Below are positions 50,110-60,382 of a stretch of 62,538 nt of DNA, piece by piece; positions within the stretch are counted from its first letter, which is position 1, and every line of letters starts with the position of its first letter. The notes beneath the pieces were generated by a model. That model did no database searches. It was not told the origin of the DNA and worked only from the letters and a program-made list of their open reading frames with translations. The DNA lies in contig CP070673.1 of the NCBI GenBank assembly GCA_020351915.1, positions 4,083,917 to 4,146,454 of the forward strand, in the 5' to 3' direction. A program made the translations under genes and the position numbers. The DNA comes from Deltaproteobacteria bacterium (GTDB lineage: Bacteria; Desulfobacterota; DSM-4660; Desulfatiglandales; B25-G16).

Positions 50110-52608
50110 TTAGGAGCTGTGAGTTTTAAATGGTCTCCACACTATGATTAGTTTTGGCAATAACGCTAGAACAGATAACAGTGCAATAGCCATGGCCAGT
50201 CCAGTAAAAATGCCAAAGTAGATAGTCGGAAGGAAATTGGACAAAACCAGTATGGAAAAGCCGAATATAATTGTTACTGAAGTATTAAGGATAGCCCTCC
50301 CTACGGTTCCATGACAGAGATGAAGGGTTTCGGCATATCCGTCATTTTTGGCAAACTCTTCTCTAAATCTATAGATATAGTGTATGCTGTTATCGATCGC
50401 TATTCCCATTGTAATGGCAGCAATTGTTATGGTCATTATATCCAGGGATATGTCCATCAAGCCCATAATTCCAAGCACTATGCCTATTGCAAGCAGATTA
50501 GGAATAATACCGATTATCGAGAGGACGATGGATCTGAACAGAATGAGTAACATGATCGCTATGCCCAGTAAAACAATACCCAATGTTAGGATTTGGGATC
50601 TAAATAGACTTTGCAACATATTGTTGTATATAACGAGCATTCCGGCAACCGTTACCCTGCTCTCTGAAAGTCCAAAATTATTGCTGAGATCACTGCTGAT
50701 TTTTTCCAGAAGATCTTTTCTTCTTATATCCTCCAAAGAGTCTATGATTCTAAGAGAGATCCGAGCTTCATTATTATCAACAGAGACATAAGGATCGACA
50801 ATCTCAGATCTAATTCGTTCGGGAATCTTCTTATTCAACACTCCCAGTTCAAGGCCACCAAATTCTTTTCCCTCATAGAGCTGCTCGGCAACCCTAATAA
50901 TAGAGGCAAGGGAGAGAACTTTTCCGATCTCGGGCAAGCCGGATAGATAATCATGAACCTCTTTAATCTTCTCAACCTTATAGGGCGTAAGCCAGTAATC
51001 TCGCGGGTCATGTTCCCCAGCCCAGTCATCCTGTTCGAGGAAATCGTGATCAGTCCCAACAGATGTATCATCTGCTGCGCTGTTGCTCTGATGCTCACCG
51101 AAGTGAAGTATAACGTCAAGTGGCATTGTGCCACCGAGCTTGTCATCTATTAATTTCATCCCCTGGTATATTTCAGTTTTCCTGCTGAAGTAATTTATGA
51201 AGCTATTTTCCACCTCAAGCTTGCTAATACCGATCACGCTTATAACAGCAAGCACGATTGATAAAATGATTACTTTGCCCCCGTGAGATTCCGCAATTGA
51301 TGCGAGTCTGGAGGTGATTGGGGATTTTCTTTTATACGTTATCGAGGAGCTTGATTTCTTGAGTAACATCAAAACAGCAGGGAACAATAGAAATGAAGTT
51401 AAAAAGGTTACACACAGCCCTATCGCCATCATCCATCCAAAATCAATGACAGGTCTAATGCCGCTGAACACCAATGAGCTGAAAGCTAAGATTGTTGTTA
51501 AGGCTGCATAGAGGCATGGCCGCACCATTTTCTGAGCGGTGGTAGACACAATGTCAGTCTGACTCTCCAACGACATATCGTTACAAAGCTGCCTGTAACG
51601 AACAGCCAGGTGAATGTTCATTGACATTGTGAGTATCAACATCAAAGAAATGAAGTTTGACGATATGACGGTCACTTTCCAGTTTAGAAACCCAAGCACT
51701 CCAATCATTATTGAAACTGCAAAAAAACAGCTCAGCAATGGCAAAATCACCCATCGTATTTCACGGAATAAAATGGCCAGCGTTGCTACTATGAAAATGA
51801 GGACACCAAAACCGAATACCACCAGATCATTACTAATGAATGTAATCATGTCATCGGCGACCATTGGAACTCCACCTAGATGCACTTCCGCATATTTCTT
51901 ATACGGTCGTATAATCGAGCGAATCTTATCGACGTCCTGATGTCGCTGCTTAGTATAAGCGGCATAGTGATCTTCGTACTCAGCCATATATTTTTCTAAT
52001 TGAGATTGCTCACTCTGACTGAGTGTTGCAGAGCTTTTTTTTGATAGAAGTTGATTCCTTTTTTCAGAGAGTTCCGAGAAATAGGTGTCTTGTTTTAGGT
52101 AGATTACCAAGGCGGTAGTTTGACCGTCGGCGCTAAGAACTAAATCTTTATATACGGGGCTTTCCAGTATTTCTCTTTTTGCCCTTTCAATATCAACACC
52201 AGGACCTTCCAGGGTCTTAATATTCTCCTGTGTAATTTTTGAAAGTTCTACGCCGGAAGTTTGTAAAAGGGGAATATCAAGTAGGGTTACTACCGAATCA
52301 GCTCTTTCTAATGACCTTAATTCTTCTCTTAATTCTTTTAGATGCTTTAATGATCCCTCAGAAAACAAATCTTCATAGGGAGCAAATGTTACCATAAAGA
52401 ATTCTTTGATATCGTACCGGGCAATAGTTTCACGAAATATTTTTAGGTCTTTATCATCCTCTAGTAATAGGGTATCGGGAGAGGCATCAAGTTTAAAGTC
52501 TTTCGCATGATACGAAAAAAACGAAAGCAACAATAAAAGCACTATGAGTACAACTTTGGGATGCCCTAAGACAATTCTGTTATAGGCCCTTGAAAAACCG
52601 TTCATCAT
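50110..52608 (-). CDS. RND/MMPL-family lipid transporter (HpnN-like)
   Basis: 832 residues from ATG 52608. Two repeats each have one TM helix, a large periplasmic loop and a 5-6 TM bundle, as in MMPL/HpnN exporters. N-terminal FKLDASPDTLLLEDDKD and later TMSMNIHLAVRYRQ and MGIAIDNSIHYIYRFREE are family hallmarks. The periplasmic loops are ~190 and ~220 residues and have coiled-coil character. Likely substrates are hopanoids, phospholipids or other bulky lipids. It lies 165 bases upstream of the MlaC-like gene on the same strand and is divergent from mlaA. The first ATG of the open frame (52701) is rejected because the family begins near MNGFSRAYNR. Confidence 0.88.
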   Translation of the reverse strand: MMNGFSRAYNRIVLGHPKVVLIVLLLLLSFFSYHAKDFKLDASPDTLLLEDDKDLKIFRETIARYDIKEFFMVTFAPYEDLFSEGSLKHLKELREELRSLERADSVVTLLDIPLLQTSGVELSKITQENIKTLEGPGVDIERAKREILESPVYKDLVLSADGQTTALVIYLKQDTYFSELSEKRNQLLSKKSSATLSQSEQSQLEKYMAEYEDHYAAYTKQRHQDVDKIRSIIRPYKKYAEVHLGGVPMVADDMITFISNDLVVFGFGVLIFIVATLAILFREIRWVILPLLSCFFAVSIMIGVLGFLNWKVTVISSNFISLMLILTMSMNIHLAVRYRQLCNDMSLESQTDIVSTTAQKMVRPCLYAALTTILAFSSLVFSGIRPVIDFGWMMAIGLCVTFLTSFLLFPAVLMLLKKSSSSITYKRKSPITSRLASIAESHGGKVIILSIVLAVISVIGISKLEVENSFINYFSRKTEIYQGMKLIDDKLGGTMPLDVILHFGEHQSNSAADDTSVGTDHDFLEQDDWAGEHDPRDYWLTPYKVEKIKEVHDYLSGLPEIGKVLSLASIIRVAEQLYEGKEFGGLELGVLNKKIPERIRSEIVDPYVSVDNNEARISLRIIDSLEDIRRKDLLEKISSDLSNNFGLSESRVTVAGMLVIYNNMLQSLFRSQILTLGIVLLGIAIMLLILFRSIVLSIIGIIPNLLAIGIVLGIMGLMDISLDIMTITIAAITMGIAIDNSIHYIYRFREEFAKNDGYAETLHLCHGTVGRAILNTSVTIIFGFSILVLSNFLPTIYFGIFTGLAMAIALLSVLALLPKLIIVWRPFKTHSS

Positions 52609-52972
52609 GTTTGATTGATTTTGTGATTTAATGTGACTCAGGGAATATATCTTCTCATGCCAGATTAAGAACTTGGTGCTCGAGCCCTTGCAGTGGAGCA
52701 AGGCTTTCCCGCTTAGCCCTTTGATAGGAACTGGCTTCTATCTGGGGGAAGTATAGGGTGAAGACCTTTGTGAGTCAACAGAAAAGGTACCACTGCTCCG
52801 AAAACTTGCCCCGAAGCAGTTTGACAAAAGGTTTGCAACCACAACATCATACGTGTGATTTGAACTTGACACACAACCATCAATTCCCTATCCTCCTTAC
52901 CCCAAGAAGCGTGTTCTTATCATTTCATTTAGGGGCCAGCGCACAATAGGTAGCTGCCTGCACTGCAGAGAG

Positions 52973-53818
52973 ATGACAAAAGGAGCAGAAAATCAATTGA
53001 AACATCTAATATTTGTTCTCCTCATTCTTGCCCTTTCTTCAGTTGGGTGCGCACACAGACACGTTGCCAACCCTTCCTACACCTCGCCCGACGCATCATT
53101 TCATGACAACAAGGAACCGACCCTATCCACATTAGACCAAACCCCATCGAACCACGGGGAAGTTAAAGATGACAATCTGGATCTTTTTGACGAAGAGACC
53201 GAAAAAGAAGTGGTGCAAGTGGCAGACCCTCTATCCCCTTGGAACCGGGCCATGTTCCACTTCAACGACAAGTTCTACTTCTGGGTACTGAAGCCCCTTA
53301 CAAGGGGATACAGTGCTGTGATACCTCCGCCTGCCAGGGGTGGGGTAAAAAATTTCTTCCATAACCTCACCATGCCCATTCGGATGGTTAGCTGCATCCT
53401 GCAGGGAAAGGGGCGCGCAGCTAGTGGAGAATTAACCAGGTTTCTGATAAACAGCACTGTGGGAGTCCTTGGGTTTGGAAACCCCGCCAAAAGGTGGTCT
53501 GAGTTGAATCCCGGGGCCGAAGACCTGGGCCAGACCCTTGCTACGTATGGGATCGGCGATGGGTTTTACATTGTGTGGCCTATTCTGGGCCCATCTACCC
53601 TGCGTGACTCCGTGGGGATGATCGGAGATTGGTTCTTGAATCCTGTCTCATATGTGCATCCCACCGAAGCATACCTGGGAATTAGGGCCGTCGATACTGT
53701 AAACAAGACTTCATTTCGGATCGGGGATTATGAATCTCTCAAGGAATCAGCGATCGACCCATACGTGGCGTTCCGCAACGCCTATATCCAGCAGCGTAAA
53801 AAGAAGGTGAAAGAATAG
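52973..53818 (+). CDS. mlaA: MlaA/VacJ outer-membrane lipoprotein
   Basis: 281 residues with a lipoprotein signal ending in a lipobox-like LSSVGC (Cys26). A ~55-residue acidic, Pro-rich spacer precedes the MlaA domain: DPLSPWNRAMFHFNDKFYFW, PPPARGGVKNFFHNL, LTRFLINSTVGVLGFGNPA and ATYGIGDGFYIVWPILGPST. MlaA removes phospholipids from the outer leaflet of the outer membrane and passes them to MlaC. It is divergent from the RND transporter, and the three genes likely form one lipid-trafficking module. Confidence 0.93.
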   Translation: MTKGAENQLKHLIFVLLILALSSVGCAHRHVANPSYTSPDASFHDNKEPTLSTLDQTPSNHGEVKDDNLDLFDEETEKEVVQVADPLSPWNRAMFHFNDKFYFWVLKPLTRGYSAVIPPPARGGVKNFFHNLTMPIRMVSCILQGKGRAASGELTRFLINSTVGVLGFGNPAKRWSELNPGAEDLGQTLATYGIGDGFYIVWPILGPSTLRDSVGMIGDWFLNPVSYVHPTEAYLGIRAVDTVNKTSFRIGDYESLKESAIDPYVAFRNAYIQQRKKKVKE

Positions 53819-54088
53819 GGGAAATGGACACGGGTCTGCCTCGGATCACCAATACAGCCATGGATGGCTTTACACCAAGAAATCATGACCAACTTTTTTA
53901 ACAGGTGAGTCTGCCAAAAAAAGAGTGGTGGAATAGAGAACTTAGATACGCTTCGCTCCGCAGTTGGAATACTGGACCTTCTACCTTTGCTGCTCAATAT
54001 TGCCTTGTTCCAGCATTCCATGGGGCGATATAAATAGATTGTCGCAAAAACTCCTTACTTTCAATACGTTGTAGAAATTCCGATACCC

Positions 54089-56341
54089 TTATTTGCTTGT
54101 CATGACGTATACCCCATCCCAGTCTGCAGGCGGAGGACTCTTTTTGAAATTGTTGCACCTTTCAATATATAGCTGTGCCGCATAGAGGTCGGGGTCCAGA
54201 GCAGCAACATTTTCAAAAATCTGGATTGCTTCATCCCATTTTCTCTCTTTGTATACGGTAACTGCCTCATTGAACTGAATTACAATTTCTTCGGGAATTC
54301 CAGGGAGATCTTTATATCCTATCAGGTTATAGATCTTGACGGGCTGTTTCTTTCCCTTTACCCTGACGGAGTCCAGCTCCATGCAAACAAATTCATTTTT
54401 TACGCTCTCATAGGTAAGCTCACCAATTATTATACTGGTCTTATAGCTCTTATTTGCGCCTTCCAGCCTGGAGCCAAGATTAACCGAGTCACCCATTGCG
54501 GTAAAATCAAACCGCTGTTTTGATCCCATATTGCCGACCATCATGGGACCGGTGTTTATCCCAATACGGATATCAAAGGCCTGCCTGCCTTCACCAATCC
54601 ACTTTTCATTAAGCCTCTCGAGCTCCTCAACCATCTCGAGTGCAGACTGACATGCCTTATATGGATGATCCGGCAAATCCAGCGGTGCACCGTAGACGGC
54701 CATAATAGCATCACCAATATATTTATCCAGGGTGCCGTCATATTTGAAGACAACATCGGTCATAACCGTAAGATATTCGTTTAATAGATTCACTAATTCT
54801 TCAGGTGTTAGTCCTTCAGCAATGGTGGTAAAACCCTTAATATCTGAAAAGAGTACCGTAAGTTCCTTTCTCTCTCCACCGAGTTTCAATTTCTCAGGAT
54901 GTTTCAACATCTCATTAACCACAGAAGATGATACGTAATAGGTGAAGGCTCCCTTGATTTTCTTTCGCTCCCGTTCCTCGGTCAAATATTTGTATATGGT
55001 GTGGGACACGTAGAGGACAATCAAAGCTGCTAGGGGGTATGTGATATTAAGCCAAAGGCCATGGTTGACGAAAAAGAGCCTGCTCAGCAATATATGTGCT
55101 GTAAAAACACATATGGCAAACAGAATTCCTTTGACTGCATCCAACCGGGGAATAACAAGTCCAATAACTACTCCCATAAGGATTATAGCGAGAAGATCAA
55201 AGATTTCGATCCAGTCAGGCCGGATCAAGAAATTTTGTTCCAAGATGTTATCGATTATTGTGGCGTGTACTTCCACGCCAGGATATTCCGATGAAAAGGG
55301 GGTGTTCCTCATATCATATATGGCTAAGGCCGTGGCCCCCACAAGAACTATTTTGTCTTTAAACGTTCCCTTAGGGATCATATCATTAATGATGTCGGTA
55401 ATGGGATAATGAGTGAAGGTTTTGGGTGGGCCCAGGTAATTTATCATCATCTGCCCCTTTTCATCCGTTGGAATAGAGATATCTCCCATCTGAATCCGTG
55501 CTACTCCGTAACTGGCTGTCTTGAGGATCAGGGGAGGGCGGTCCAGGTAATGCCATACACACTGGATTGAAAGGGGTGAAAGCTTTGCCTGTCTACATCT
55601 AATCACCAAGGGGAACCACCTGACTGCTCCATCTAAGTCAGGGATCATGTTAAAATAACCTGATGAATCAGCACTTCGGTTTACTATTGGAAGATCAACC
55701 TCAGGGGAATAAGCATCGATGAGGAGGCCGATATTAGCGTCCGGAAACTGAATAATGGGGTATTTGGATTTACTGACCTGGAAAATTCTGTCATCGATCA
55801 CCTGACTTTCAATTTCATAGCCAAGGCTCTTCTGGTCCATATGTAGGAAATAACCCAGTATCACCTTGGCTTTTGACTGTTTTATTGAATGAGCCAGGAT
55901 ACGGTCGTTATCGGCCAACCTCTTGGATTCACTAAGGAATCTCTCCAACTCTTTGTTGTTTAGTCTGAGGCTTCCTATCTTGGATTCAAGCTGTTGGATG
56001 AAGGAAAGGTTATTGTTTTCATCGGGCTCAAGAAAACCGATATCAAACCCTATAACCTTTGCCTCATCATCTGAGAGATAATCAACAAGCCGTGCGATCT
56101 TAGAGCGTGGCCATGGCCATCTTCCCTCCTTGTCGAGACTTTTCTCATCTATGACAGCAAGAACAATGGCATCATTGGCCTGCATAAGTCCCCTGGATTT
56201 GAACCTTAGATCAAGGGTCTTAAGCTCAACAATCGCGAGAAATGAAGGGCGCACAAGGAATACCACAACGACCAAGAGGGTGAGATAAATAGTAATAGAA
56301 AGGGGATTGATGGTAGTTAAAGATCGGACTGTTTTATTCAT
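54089..56341 (-). CDS. CHASE2-domain adenylate/guanylate cyclase
   Basis: 750 residues. An N-terminal TM helix (residues ~14-34), an extracytoplasmic CHASE2 sensor domain (~45-355, DLRFKSRG, VLAVIDEKSLDKEGRWPWPR), and three TM helices follow. A class III cyclase domain (~490-660) has LFSDIKGFTTIAEGLTPEEL with the metal Asp, GDAIMAVYGAP, and INTGPMMVGNMGS. A C-terminal ~70-residue helical repeat region resembles a TPR. It would make a cyclic nucleotide in response to a periplasmic signal. It is monocistronic, convergent with mlaA. Confidence 0.92.
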   Translation of the reverse strand: MNKTVRSLTTINPLSITIYLTLLVVVVFLVRPSFLAIVELKTLDLRFKSRGLMQANDAIVLAVIDEKSLDKEGRWPWPRSKIARLVDYLSDDEAKVIGFDIGFLEPDENNNLSFIQQLESKIGSLRLNNKELERFLSESKRLADNDRILAHSIKQSKAKVILGYFLHMDQKSLGYEIESQVIDDRIFQVSKSKYPIIQFPDANIGLLIDAYSPEVDLPIVNRSADSSGYFNMIPDLDGAVRWFPLVIRCRQAKLSPLSIQCVWHYLDRPPLILKTASYGVARIQMGDISIPTDEKGQMMINYLGPPKTFTHYPITDIINDMIPKGTFKDKIVLVGATALAIYDMRNTPFSSEYPGVEVHATIIDNILEQNFLIRPDWIEIFDLLAIILMGVVIGLVIPRLDAVKGILFAICVFTAHILLSRLFFVNHGLWLNITYPLAALIVLYVSHTIYKYLTEERERKKIKGAFTYYVSSSVVNEMLKHPEKLKLGGERKELTVLFSDIKGFTTIAEGLTPEELVNLLNEYLTVMTDVVFKYDGTLDKYIGDAIMAVYGAPLDLPDHPYKACQSALEMVEELERLNEKWIGEGRQAFDIRIGINTGPMMVGNMGSKQRFDFTAMGDSVNLGSRLEGANKSYKTSIIIGELTYESVKNEFVCMELDSVRVKGKKQPVKIYNLIGYKDLPGIPEEIVIQFNEAVTVYKERKWDEAIQIFENVAALDPDLYAAQLYIERCNNFKKSPPPADWDGVYVMTSK

Positions 56342-56490
56342 TGTATATCCCTTTGAAAGGGCGTTCCGTTTTTGATACTATGTGTTTTAGATCAGGGAAT
56401 CTTCTAAATTTCCGTAACGTTAAGCATATAGGGCAAATAGCTATCAAAGTCAAGCAGACAAGCAGCAGACACAGGGTAACGTCAAAGTCC

Positions 56491-56671
56491 AGGGTATGGG
56501 TATCTTTTTTTGGTAATGCCCTACAACATGGCCCCCTTACTGGGTCGTTTCAAAATGGTTTATTGCGCCCTAAGCCTTAGAATCATAGGGTCCATCTATA
56601 TAAACCATTTTGAAACTCCCACTAATCTAAACTATGTGGGGCATAATCCAAAAAAAAGACACCCATACCCT
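56491..56671. mobile_element. MITE-like palindromic element, family 2 copy A
   Basis: 181 bases. Ends are long imperfect inverted repeats (AGGGTATGGGTATCTTTTTT at the left, AAAAAGACACCCATACCCT at the right). A second inverted pair lies inside (TCGTTTCAAAATGGTTTA and TAAACCATTTTGAAAC). Copy B lies at 62245 to the window end. Similarity extends some 15 bases left of the terminal repeat. There is no coding capacity. Confidence 0.78.
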
Positions 56672-57062
56672 GCAAGAAGCTTAAAAATCAATAGGTCAGG
56701 TTTCACTATCACGTGACCCTGGCAGCAGAGGGGCAAGCAGGGAGTAGACTTCGATTGACAAAATTGTACACAGATTGATACACAATAATACCATAGCCTT
56801 TCAGGCCATTTCTGTTAGTGCACATAGCTTGACCCTGCCTCGCGATAGTTGGTAGTCACATCTTGGTAGGATACAATTGGTTTCGACAGGCCATAAGTCC
56901 TGGCAGGGTGAATCTGATGAGGGTCAATATCAGGCGGTGATGGATAAGCAGGGATTCGGGCAAATTTCAGGACAGTCGGTATTTTGGGTGCCTGCATCAG
57001 AGAAACAGATGTGGTCCAAATGAGACAAATCTTCCACACTGAAGCAGTGGGGTGATAATTCA
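56672..57062. other. Spacer before the HAD phosphatase gene
   Basis: About 390 bases with no recognised gene. Open frames on the minus strand (56815-57063 and 56930-57124) are rich in Pro, His and Thr, without ribosome sites or family matches. GGGGTGA just before 57063 is the ribosome site of the next gene. Confidence 0.4.
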
Positions 57063-57899
57063 ATGGCTGAGCGATTACGAAGGACTCGATCCCCTATCAT
57101 AATATTTACCGACTTAGATGGCACATTGTTAGACAGTCAAACCTACGATTTCACGCCGGCGCTGCCAGCCCTTAAGCGTATTCACTCGCTACAGATTGCC
57201 CTTATCTTGGTGAGCAGTAAGACCCGAGCGGAAATTGAGGTTTTGAGGAAAAAACTATCGCTTGATAGCCCCTTTATATCCGAAAACGGTGGGGGAATAT
57301 TCTTTCCACGTACCTTTACCCTGCCGAAGGATATTGCCTGGCAAAGGATTGGCGGTTATAAGACGATACTTAGCGGAAGACCGATCAAGGAGGTTCTCGG
57401 TAGGATCAGTGAGCTCAAGAAAGAATTCCGGTTCAAGGGTTTTTCAGAGATGTCTGGCAAGGAGATCGCGGCAATAACCGACTTGGAATTAGAAGAGGCT
57501 ATCCTTGCCTCAAGGCGAGAGTTTGACGAACCGATAGTGTTGGAATATTCCGGTGATGATGGGGAGATATTTTGCAGGAAAGCGGCAGAACTTGGCCTCG
57601 AATGTGTGGCAGGGGGCCGATTCATTCATCTCTATATTGGCGGAAATAAGGGGCGTGCTGTAGAGATGGTGCTCAATATTTATAGACAACTAAAGGGCCC
57701 TGTTTTTTCTATTGCCCTGGGAGACAGCCCTAATGATATTCCCATGTTAGAGGTGGTGGACAAGGCTGTGGTGATGCTAGGGAAAGGTGGTGTCTCCATA
57801 AAGGGGCTGGTTCATCCGGATCTCATCAGAGCTGAAGGAGATGGCCCTAAGGTGTGGAATAGGGTGGTATTAGATATCCTCGAAGATTTATCTCCATAG
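57063..57899 (+). CDS. HAD-superfamily phosphatase, mannosyl-3-phosphoglycerate phosphatase-like
   Basis: A 278-residue HAD-IIB enzyme. Motif I IFTDLDGTLLDSQTYDF carries the nucleophile Asp, motif II is LVSSKTRAEI, SENGGGIFFP follows, and motif IV is ALGDSPNDIPMLEVVD. This set matches the MpgP/YedP group, which makes mannosylglycerate from its 3-phosphate. No mannosyl-3-phosphoglycerate synthase is present in the window, so the exact substrate is not secure. It is followed 25 bases on by mtnA, and the two are probably co-transcribed. Confidence 0.82.
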   Translation: MAERLRRTRSPIIIFTDLDGTLLDSQTYDFTPALPALKRIHSLQIALILVSSKTRAEIEVLRKKLSLDSPFISENGGGIFFPRTFTLPKDIAWQRIGGYKTILSGRPIKEVLGRISELKKEFRFKGFSEMSGKEIAAITDLELEEAILASRREFDEPIVLEYSGDDGEIFCRKAAELGLECVAGGRFIHLYIGGNKGRAVEMVLNIYRQLKGPVFSIALGDSPNDIPMLEVVDKAVVMLGKGGVSIKGLVHPDLIRAEGDGPKVWNRVVLDILEDLSP

Positions 57900-57924
57900 C
57901 CTGAGGTTTTGTAAGGTTTTTGTC

Positions 57925-58965
57925 ATGATTCCTACAATAAAATGGGAAGGGAATTACATCTATCTGATTGACCAGAGAAGGCTCCCCAACAGGAAGGAAT
58001 GGTTTGTCTGCCGCAGTTTTCAGGATGTTATCGCTGCCATACGAGAAATGGCCATAAGGGGCGCGCCGGCTATTGGCGTGGTAGCAGGTATGGGCCTTTC
58101 AATAGGTGCCCAATCCATAGAGACAGAGAACTACGGGGTATTCAGAAAGAGATTTTTGGAAATGGCCGAGCAAATGAAATCGGCACGGCCCACCGCAGTT
58201 AACCTGAAATGGGCGGTTGAGAGGATGATCAAGATTGTTGAAGGGATGCATGGTCATCAGGTGGAGGAGATTAAAGAGACAATCAGAAAGGAATCGCAGA
58301 TGATCCTAGAGAGAGATATTGAGATCAATCGCAAGATCGGTCAGTGTGGACTGGCGCTCATCCCGGATACGGCAACCATCCTTACCCATTGTAATGCCGG
58401 GGCCTTAGCTACGGGCGGTTATGGCACTGCATTGGGTGTGATCAGGGCGGCTTCTGAGGCTGGGAAGGATATTCACGTGTTTGTTGATGAGACAAGACCA
58501 TTGCTTCAGGGTATGCGTCTTACGGCATTTGAACTGAGAGAGGATAACATCCCTGCCACCGTGATAGTAGATAGTGCCGCCGGTTATCTTATGAGGAAAA
58601 AGAGGATAGATCTGGTAATAACAGGGGCTGATAGGATAGCCTCAAACGGGGATATGGCAAATAAGATCGGTTCCTACCAATTGGCCGTGTTAGCAAAGGA
58701 GAATAAGATCCCATTTTACGTTGCAGCGCCGCTTTCGAGCTTTGATCTTGATCTAGAAAATGGTGACCTTATCCCTATTGAGGAGAGGGAGCCTGAAGAG
58801 ATACTGTCCTTTGCCGGTCATCTGGTAGGCCCGGAGAGTGTTAATGCCTATAATCCTGCCTTTGACATAACTCCGGCTCAATACATCTCTGCTCTTATAA
58901 CCGAAAAGGGGGTTCTTGCGCCACCGTATAGGAGCAGCATCAAGGATCTGTTGAAAGACCCATAG
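57925..58965 (+). CDS. mtnA: S-methyl-5-thioribose-1-phosphate isomerase
   Basis: A 346-residue aldose-ketose isomerase of the methionine salvage and MTA utilisation route. Diagnostic blocks are IREMAIRGAPAIGVVAGMG, NLKWAVERM, TILTHCNAGALATGGYGTALGV with the catalytic Cys, DETRPLLQGMRLTAFEL and VITGADRIASNGDMANKIGS. Length is typical. It shares a transcript with the HAD phosphatase; no other mtn gene is in the window. Confidence 0.96.
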   Translation: MIPTIKWEGNYIYLIDQRRLPNRKEWFVCRSFQDVIAAIREMAIRGAPAIGVVAGMGLSIGAQSIETENYGVFRKRFLEMAEQMKSARPTAVNLKWAVERMIKIVEGMHGHQVEEIKETIRKESQMILERDIEINRKIGQCGLALIPDTATILTHCNAGALATGGYGTALGVIRAASEAGKDIHVFVDETRPLLQGMRLTAFELREDNIPATVIVDSAAGYLMRKKRIDLVITGADRIASNGDMANKIGSYQLAVLAKENKIPFYVAAPLSSFDLDLENGDLIPIEEREPEEILSFAGHLVGPESVNAYNPAFDITPAQYISALITEKGVLAPPYRSSIKDLLKDP

Positions 58966-58973
58966 ATCTGAAA

Positions 58974-60248
58974 CTAGGGATTCTGCTGTTCTCCAAAGCC
59001 CTTCTTTACGATAAGGTATAGAACGGCAGCTACGATGAAGCTGGGAATAGCTCCTCCAATCTGCCAGCCCCTTCCTAACTTGAATAGCACGGCTCCGAGT
59101 GCCCAGCACCCGATGGCGGTCCAATGGATCCCACTAGTATACCAGTACGCACCCCTGACAAAAAGCTCATCGGTTAGGATAATTCGTTTCCGAATGAAAA
59201 AGTAATCCGCCAGCACAACCCCGAATAAGGGACAGAAAACATAGCCAATGATCTCCAGGAAATGCGTATAGGTCTCAGGATACTCGCCAAAGATAAGGGC
59301 GAGTATCGTACCACAAGCACCGCCCAAAATGACTCCCTTTTTCTCTCCAAGCCTCGAATAGATATTCGAGGCAGACACAGCCGTGGAATAGATGTCCAGA
59401 AATGTAGTGGTAAAGGTGGAAAAGAGCACGATAACCATGGCAGGTATAACCAGTCCGAAGGAGACCATCAGTTTGAGCACCATGGCTTCAGGAGTGGGTG
59501 ACTTGGTGGCTAATGCTGCACTCAATCCAATGAGATACATCCAGGAGCTGACCAGAAAATATCCGATCCATGTGCCCCAGAAGCTGCCGCGATCGGTTTG
59601 TGCATACCGGGAATAGTCGCAGACCAAAGGGAGCCATGAAATGGGCATAACTATGACGTAATCGAGCCCCAGCATAAAGGGGAGACCGCCGTTTGCTCTT
59701 GCTTGTAATAGACTGCGGATACCATACTCCTTGAAGACCACATAGGTCATAACGAGGCACAGGATAACCAAAGCCGTTACCGCTATTCGATGCAGCCATT
59801 TCCAAAATCTGTATCCAACAAGGGCCCACAGGGTTGTCACCACCCCAAGGAGAAGAATCCAAAACTTGGCTGTGTAAAGCGAAGGTCCCTGAGTAAAGGT
59901 AGCAGCAGTTTGCCCACCAATCCAAACCATAACCGCGGTCCACCCGATGAGTTGAAAGATATTCAGCGAGGCGGGGATATAGGATCCGCGGACACCAAAC
60001 GCAGGTCTGGTGCTCACCATGGTGGGAATGCCCCACTTGCTGCCAACAAGCCCACCCAGGGCGAGTGGCGTGTTTCCAATGACATGACCTAAAAGGATAA
60101 CGACTAACCCCGTAATATACCCCATTGGGACGAGGATTCCTCCTGCCCATATCTCTGCCAGAGAGACAGCCGCCCCGGCCCATAAGAGAAAGAAGTCGAA
60201 ACCTTTCCAGGTCCTTTGGTTACTTGGAATTGGTTTAATACCGTTCAT
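58974..60248 (-). CDS. cytX: NCS1 permease, CytX-like (probable hydroxymethylpyrimidine transporter)
   Basis: A 424-residue NCS1-family transporter with ~12 membrane segments. The start FFLLWAGAAVSLAEIWAGGI and the RPAFGVRGSYIPASLNIFQLIGWTAVM stretch place it with cytosine/purine-like permeases. CytX members are regularly found behind TPP riboswitches with thiD. Here it follows thiD-thiN by 134 bases on the same strand, so uptake of HMP or a related thiamin precursor is the best inference. AAGGGG stands 8 bases before the ATG. Confidence 0.85.
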   Translation of the reverse strand: MNGIKPIPSNQRTWKGFDFFLLWAGAAVSLAEIWAGGILVPMGYITGLVVILLGHVIGNTPLALGGLVGSKWGIPTMVSTRPAFGVRGSYIPASLNIFQLIGWTAVMVWIGGQTAATFTQGPSLYTAKFWILLLGVVTTLWALVGYRFWKWLHRIAVTALVILCLVMTYVVFKEYGIRSLLQARANGGLPFMLGLDYVIVMPISWLPLVCDYSRYAQTDRGSFWGTWIGYFLVSSWMYLIGLSAALATKSPTPEAMVLKLMVSFGLVIPAMVIVLFSTFTTTFLDIYSTAVSASNIYSRLGEKKGVILGGACGTILALIFGEYPETYTHFLEIIGYVFCPLFGVVLADYFFIRKRIILTDELFVRGAYWYTSGIHWTAIGCWALGAVLFKLGRGWQIGGAIPSFIVAAVLYLIVKKGFGEQQNP

Positions 60249-60280
60249 GGTTTGTCCCCTTTCGCTTTAACTTGATAATT

Positions 60281-60310
60281 CCCTGTCCCGCTGAGAGCGG
60301 GACCACAGGG
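60281..60310. repeat. GC-rich hairpin between thiD-thiN and cytX
   Basis: GTCCCGCT-GAG-AGCGGGAC (60285-60303) lies inside outer arms CCCTG/CAGGG. The core is nearly the same as the hairpin in the tRNA-Glu relics (GTCCCGCTCAAAGAGCGGG at 5747-5765). It may attenuate transcription between the two thiamin genes, though no T-run follows. Confidence 0.6.
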
Positions 60311-60382
60311 TGGTTCATTATCGGAAACCCGGTCTTCTAGGCCTGGATTCGTTGCTTTTTGAAGAGCGAGTATTTTGAGCTT

